Origin: a virus | Length of the DNA: 21,812 nt | Reading direction: 5' to 3' (one strand) | IMG/VR virus record: IMGVR_UViG_3300036770_008448 | Span: 1 to 21,812 of that record | Shown here: positions 19,433-21,812 of the stretch, piece by piece | How positions within the stretch are numbered: position 1 is the stretch's first letter | Layout of the letters: each line of letters starts with the position of its first letter | The notes under the pieces: model-generated | What the model saw: only the letters and a program-made list of their open reading frames with translations | Told to the model about the DNA's origin: nothing | Databases searched by the model: none | Translations under genes and position numbers: made by a program

Positions 19433-19460
19433 AAAAGAAAAGCGCCCCTTGCGGGGCGCT
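19433..19460 (-). terminator. Intrinsic terminator after the RlpA-like gene
   Basis: Stem AGCGCCCC (19441-19448) / GGGGCGCT (19453-19460) with a 4-nt loop, followed on the minus strand by TTTCTTTT. Confidence 0.85.
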
Positions 19461-19482
19461 CGTGGATTCTCGTTCTTCGGCA

Positions 19483-19845
19483 TCATGCCCTGGCGTAGCA
19501 GAGTCGTGCAACTCCTTGTGAGGGATTGGCCACGCGAGCAAAAGCACCGTAAGAAAGGTCAAGAATGCGATCGCCATACCAAGGACCTCGGTCGGTCACC
19601 CTCACCATCACTGACTTCCCATTGGCTGGATTCACCACGCGCAAGCGGGTGCCGAGAGGAAGCGATGGAGAGGCAACTGTGAGGCCGTAGGCATCAAAGC
19701 GACTGCCATCAGCGGCTCTTTGGCCGTGATAGCCATCACCAATGCCATAGTGCGAAACCGAGCCGCACGACGATCCAGCCTCCGCAGCAAATGGTACCAA
19801 AGCACCAAGGGCAACGGAAGCAGCAGAGAGAAAACGAAAAAGCAT
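19483..19845 (-). CDS. RlpA-like double-psi beta-barrel protein, secreted
   Basis: 120 residues. The N terminus MLFRFLSAASVALGALVPFA is a signal peptide with cleavage likely at AEA. The mature part has SHYGIGDGYHGQRAADGSRF, GLTVASPSLPLGTRLRVVNP and VRVTDRGPWYGDRILDLSYG, the three conserved stretches of the RlpA-like DPBB domain with the T-D-R-G-P active-loop motif. RlpA proteins are septal lytic transglycosylases; here the domain stands alone, without SPOR. Two cysteines near the ends could form a disulfide. Likely role: cell wall degradation during lysis or entry. A terminator follows. The leader is pyrimidine-rich (CTTTCTTTTCCTG). Confidence 0.85.
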   Translation of the reverse strand: MLFRFLSAASVALGALVPFAAEAGSSCGSVSHYGIGDGYHGQRAADGSRFDAYGLTVASPSLPLGTRLRVVNPANGKSVMVRVTDRGPWYGDRILDLSYGAFARVANPSQGVARLCYARA

Positions 19846-19947
19846 CAGGAAAAGAAAGTAAGTAGCAGGGACCAGGGAGTCGCCTCCTGGCAGCCCTTAC
19901 TGTACCAAAGTCGTCAAGACCTTGTGCCGGGGCCCAGTCAAGGTGCT

Positions 19948-20067
19948 ATGCTTTGCAAGCTTGAGTTGGTCCTGAGCGAAAGCTCCGTCGTTGACGCCGT
20001 AAGGGTGGACGCTTCAGAACAGTGGGTGACTTCGCGAGAACCACCAAGGCAATGCATGGGCCTGTAG
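19948..20067 (+). CDS. Possible small plus-strand gene, 39 aa
   Basis: ATG at 19948 to TAG at 20065-20067, starting MLCKLELVLSESSVVDAVRV and ending VTSREPPRQCMGL. It is the only reasonable plus-strand frame before a strong plus-strand terminator (20123-20149), which implies that something is transcribed here. The region could instead encode an RNA: GAGCGAAAGCTC hairpins occur both within it (near 19974) and in the terminator. No family recognised. Confidence 0.35.
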   Translation: MLCKLELVLSESSVVDAVRVDASEQWVTSREPPRQCMGL

Positions 20068-20122
20068 GGCACTGTTCCCCTTTGTTGAGGGACAATGGAG
20101 CATCGGAAGCTTAAGCAGCGGG

Positions 20123-20149
20123 AAGGGGGAGCGAAAGCTCCCCTTTTCT
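20123..20149 (+). terminator. Strong intrinsic terminator, plus strand
   Basis: Stem GGGGAGC / GCTCCCC (20126-20132, 20137-20143) with a GAAA tetraloop, followed by TTTTCTATT and preceded by AAG. It ends a short plus-strand transcript in an otherwise minus-strand block. Confidence 0.75.
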
Positions 20150-20180
20150 ATTGCTTTGTGGGAGGCTTAGCTCCTTGCAT

Positions 20181-20204
20181 TAAAAAGCGCCCCTTAAGGG
20201 CGCT
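20181..20204 (-). terminator. Intrinsic terminator, minus strand
   Basis: Stem AGCGCCC (20186-20192) / GGGCGCT (20198-20204) with a 5-nt loop and TTTTTA on the minus strand. It overlaps the stop codon of the 46-residue gene by two bases. Confidence 0.8.
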
Positions 20205-20343
20205 AGTGATTGACGCTGATCCAAGAAGTGTCTCCTGGTATGGGCTCCATGCCTACTTCCCAGTCATCATAGTCATCATCATTGCGCAGGGCCGCTCCCT
20301 GTTTGTCAGTATTGGTAGGGTTCGCTGCTGATTGCCACTGCAT
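20203..20343 (-). CDS. Small acidic protein, 46 aa
   Basis: ATG at 20343, overlapping the previous gene by 38 nt; TAG at 20203-20205 lies in the terminator. Product starts MQWQSAANPTNTDKQGAALR and continues NDDDYDDWEVGMEPIPGDTS. Acidic and aromatic. Terminator fusion with the stop supports it as a real gene end. Function unknown. Confidence 0.5.
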   Translation of the reverse strand: MQWQSAANPTNTDKQGAALRNDDDYDDWEVGMEPIPGDTSWISVNH

Positions 20344-20638
20344 AAGCTTCAAGGTAAGCCATAAGATCATCTTCGGACGGAGCTTCAGTTTGAATTTCAT
20401 CGTGCTGTTGCTTGTGCTTGGAATGGGCTCCTTTGAGGCTGAAAAAGAGCCTTTCCATCACAAGACGGTTGGCCATATTTTCCTCGTGAAGCATGGTCTC
20501 TTCTAATGTAATGAGCCATTCTTCAAGGTCTTTAATGCGAAAGCTCCATGCAACGACAGGGTGATTGCCGTTCATCACCAGAGCATTGCTCTTGGTGAAA
20601 GCAGAAGTGCCAAGCGAGTCGCGGTAGATGGTTGCCAT
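20306..20638 (-). CDS. Unknown protein, 110 aa
   Basis: ATG at 20638, leader CACTTTCCTTCCC. It starts MATIYRDSLGTSAFTKSNAL, continues HPVVAWSFRIKDLEEWLITL, then has a Lys/His-rich linker (KGAHSKHKQQHDEIQ) and an acidic helix (PSEDDLMAYLEAYAVAI). Soluble and helical. TTGACG lies 54 nt upstream. No family recognised. Confidence 0.65.
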   Translation of the reverse strand: MATIYRDSLGTSAFTKSNALVMNGNHPVVAWSFRIKDLEEWLITLEETMLHEENMANRLVMERLFFSLKGAHSKHKQQHDEIQTEAPSEDDLMAYLEAYAVAISSEPYQY

Positions 20639-20715
20639 GGGAAGGAAAGTGGATTGATCGCCTGCTTAGTGTGCCGCTGCTCTCGAGCCTTCGTCAAGCC
20701 TTCTGGCGATTAGCG

Positions 20716-21069
20716 CTACTTATCGTTGGTTTTCCATGCCATCGCCAGCATTCTTCCCTTGCCTACCGGCCTCAACACCACATGTCTCCCTGCCCTGACG
20801 ATCACATTTTGGAAAGCCTGCCGCTTAGCTTTGTTCAATGGTTCAAGAGGCTCTTCCAGCCAGCTCGATGCCCAATCGGCCAGTTCCTCCACGTCGCTTA
20901 GTTCAGACGTGCGCAGAACGAAATGGCGCCCTTGCTGGGCCATCTTCTTCCACGCGGGATGCACCAACGGTTCTTCTGCTGCCACATACTCAGCTTCTTG
21001 CTTCAAGATGGGCGGAATGCAAATGGTGACCATGGGAGGCATGATTAGCGCAGGGGCTGAGGAGGTCAT
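20716..21069 (-). CDS. Unknown protein, 117 aa
   Basis: ATG 21069 is chosen because it follows the previous stop after two bases; ATG 21033 (after GCCTCCC) is the alternative and would give 105 residues. It has MVTICIPPILKQEAEYVAAE, EEPLVHPAWKKMAQQGRHFV and SSWLEEPLEPLNKAKRQAFQ, then RHVVLRPVGKGRMLAMAW. Alpha/beta soluble protein with helical middle. No family recognised. Confidence 0.65.
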   Translation of the reverse strand: MTSSAPALIMPPMVTICIPPILKQEAEYVAAEEPLVHPAWKKMAQQGRHFVLRTSELSDVEELADWASSWLEEPLEPLNKAKRQAFQNVIVRAGRHVVLRPVGKGRMLAMAWKTNDK

Positions 21070-21071
21070 CG

Positions 21072-21212
21072 TCAAAGCAAAGCAACAACAAAAGCAATGG
21101 GAAGGGGAACTGTCTCATAAGCAAGCAGCCGAGCCTGATTTTCGTTATAGGCCAAGAGGCACAATTGCAAACCGTTCTCAAAAATAATCTTATAAGGGCC
21201 TAGCCAGCTCAT
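21072..21212 (-). CDS. Small protein, 46 aa
   Basis: ATG 21212 in an ATGA overlap with the preceding gene. It starts MSWLGPYKIIFENGLQLCLL and continues AYNENQARLLAYETVPLPIA, ending in a hydrophobic stretch (FVVALL). Pattern: beta strand, helix, beta strand. Too short for automatic calls, but flanked exactly by neighbours at both ends. Confidence 0.6.
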   Translation of the reverse strand: MSWLGPYKIIFENGLQLCLLAYNENQARLLAYETVPLPIAFVVALL

Positions 21213-21673
21213 GATTCCCCTCCGTTGAAAATGTCTTCTACGCTACGGCCGCTCTCTTCAATTTGTTCAAGCACTGCCTGATTGATTTGCTTCTTCAGCG
21301 CGTTTCGATAGTCTTCGTCTCCACCAAACGAGCCAATGTCCGCAAGAATGCGAAGGGCAGTGGTGATTTTTGATAAGTCGTTCATGGTAAGCATGGCTTC
21401 TGCATAGCCATCGTTAGCCAAATGCTCTTCAAGCATTTCTTGATGAGTGGAGGCCCATTTACCAATGGCCACCATGCCCACTTGTTTCAAGGCTTCATCA
21501 CCAAACTGCTCATACAAATCTTCCAAGGCTGCTGCCATGGCGGGGGGCATGGCATAAGTGGAGGGATCGTCCAGGAAAGGCTCGAGGTGTTCGTTGATGG
21601 CTTCCCGCTGCTTAGCCTTTGCGCCCTGCGCTTTGCGCAAGAAATCGCCAACAGAACCAAGCGAAAAATCCAT
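21209..21673 (-). CDS. Unknown helical protein, 154 aa
   Basis: ATG at 21673, leader TGCTTTTCTTCC. It starts MDFSLGSVGDFLRKAQGAKA; long helices follow (PPAMAAALEDLYEQFGDEAL, KQVGMVAIGKWASTHQEM) and it ends ESGRSVEDIFNGGES. Acidic, all-helical, no cysteine. TTGACA occurs 44 nt upstream but without a good -10 box. First gene of the operon that includes the next two. Function unknown. Confidence 0.65.
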   Translation of the reverse strand: MDFSLGSVGDFLRKAQGAKAKQREAINEHLEPFLDDPSTYAMPPAMAAALEDLYEQFGDEALKQVGMVAIGKWASTHQEMLEEHLANDGYAEAMLTMNDLSKITTALRILADIGSFGGDEDYRNALKKQINQAVLEQIEESGRSVEDIFNGGES

Positions 21674-21758
21674 GGAAGAAAAGCAGCAACACTAGCCTGA
21701 CGACAAGCGAAGCCATTGTCAAGCCCTATGAAGCTTAAGAAACAATGGGAAGGGAATG

Positions 21759-21812
21759 TTAGGGCTCATCGTCTTCTGGCGCGGCCAAGAGCGGCCTACT
21801 GGTGCCCGTTGG
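21759..21812 (-). CDS. C-terminal end of a gene entering from the right edge
   Basis: Only 17 codons are visible, reading PTGTSRPLLAAPEDDEP before TAA (21759-21761). A short Pro/acidic tail ending D-D-E-P is plausible for a DNA-binding or single-strand-binding protein, but too little is present to say. The next gene starts 86 nt downstream. Confidence 0.4.
   Translation of the reverse strand, partial: PTGTSRPLLAAPEDDEP

Noticed and set aside
19567-19574. GCGATCGC, the HIP1 octamer abundant in many cyanobacteria
   Set aside because: Only one copy was noticed, inside a coding sequence; too few to support host assignment.
19346-19577. N-terminal extension of the small signal-anchored protein to 19577
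   Set aside because: It overlaps the terminator and the RlpA-like gene, and the membrane segment starts properly at the ATG 19346.

Overview
The window looks like part of a tailed double-stranded DNA phage (Caudoviricetes) that probably infects a cyanobacterium. The phage assignment rests on a large terminase, a DUF1073-type portal with a Mu F-like minor head protein, and many short, tightly overlapping genes. The cyanobacterial host is inferred from a small protein with two YRGxxY repeats (the DUF4278 pattern of cyanobacteria), from ribonucleotide reductase subunits that resemble the short cyanophage type, and from the near absence of Shine-Dalgarno sequences. I could not run any database search, so family names come from reading motifs.

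Layout. 1-3883 (minus strand) holds portal, Mu F-like head protein, a nucleoside-sugar type epimerase/dehydratase and a partial TIM-barrel sugar isomerase. 3949-6412 (plus strand, divergent) holds a PD-(D/E)XK-like protein, the large terminase and three small proteins. 6413-6828 is a confusing stretch with broken frames and a tRNA-like hairpin. 6829-11454 (minus) holds DUF4278, small proteins, a metallophosphoesterase, a degenerate tRNA-like gene, a NUMOD4-HNH endonuclease and the two ribonucleotide reductase subunits. 11545-12510 is a lone plus-strand gene resembling glycosyltransferases. 12507-14794 (minus) holds small genes and a DUF7227-like protein, interrupted by a structured non-coding stretch (13157-13772).

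14800-15720 is the most unusual part: a tetranucleotide repeat, a perfect 46-bp palindrome, three TTCCC-N5-GGGAA operators, a DnaA-box-like site, an AT-rich inverted repeat and five ~22-bp iterons. Together these look like a plasmid-type replication origin or control region carried by a phage. From 15720 to the end, about 18 minus-strand genes form dense operons of small proteins. Recognisable members are DUF932 (split by an in-frame amber codon), WYL_2 and an RlpA-like protein with a signal peptide.

How it fits together. Terminase, portal and Mu F protein build and fill the capsid. The reductase pair would supply dNTPs during infection. DUF932, the 86-residue gene beside it and DUF7227 are families shared by phages and plasmids, which agrees with the iteron region. 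No integrase, repressor, Rep, ParA or toxin-antitoxin gene was recognised, so the origin and phage-plasmid interpretation remains inference.
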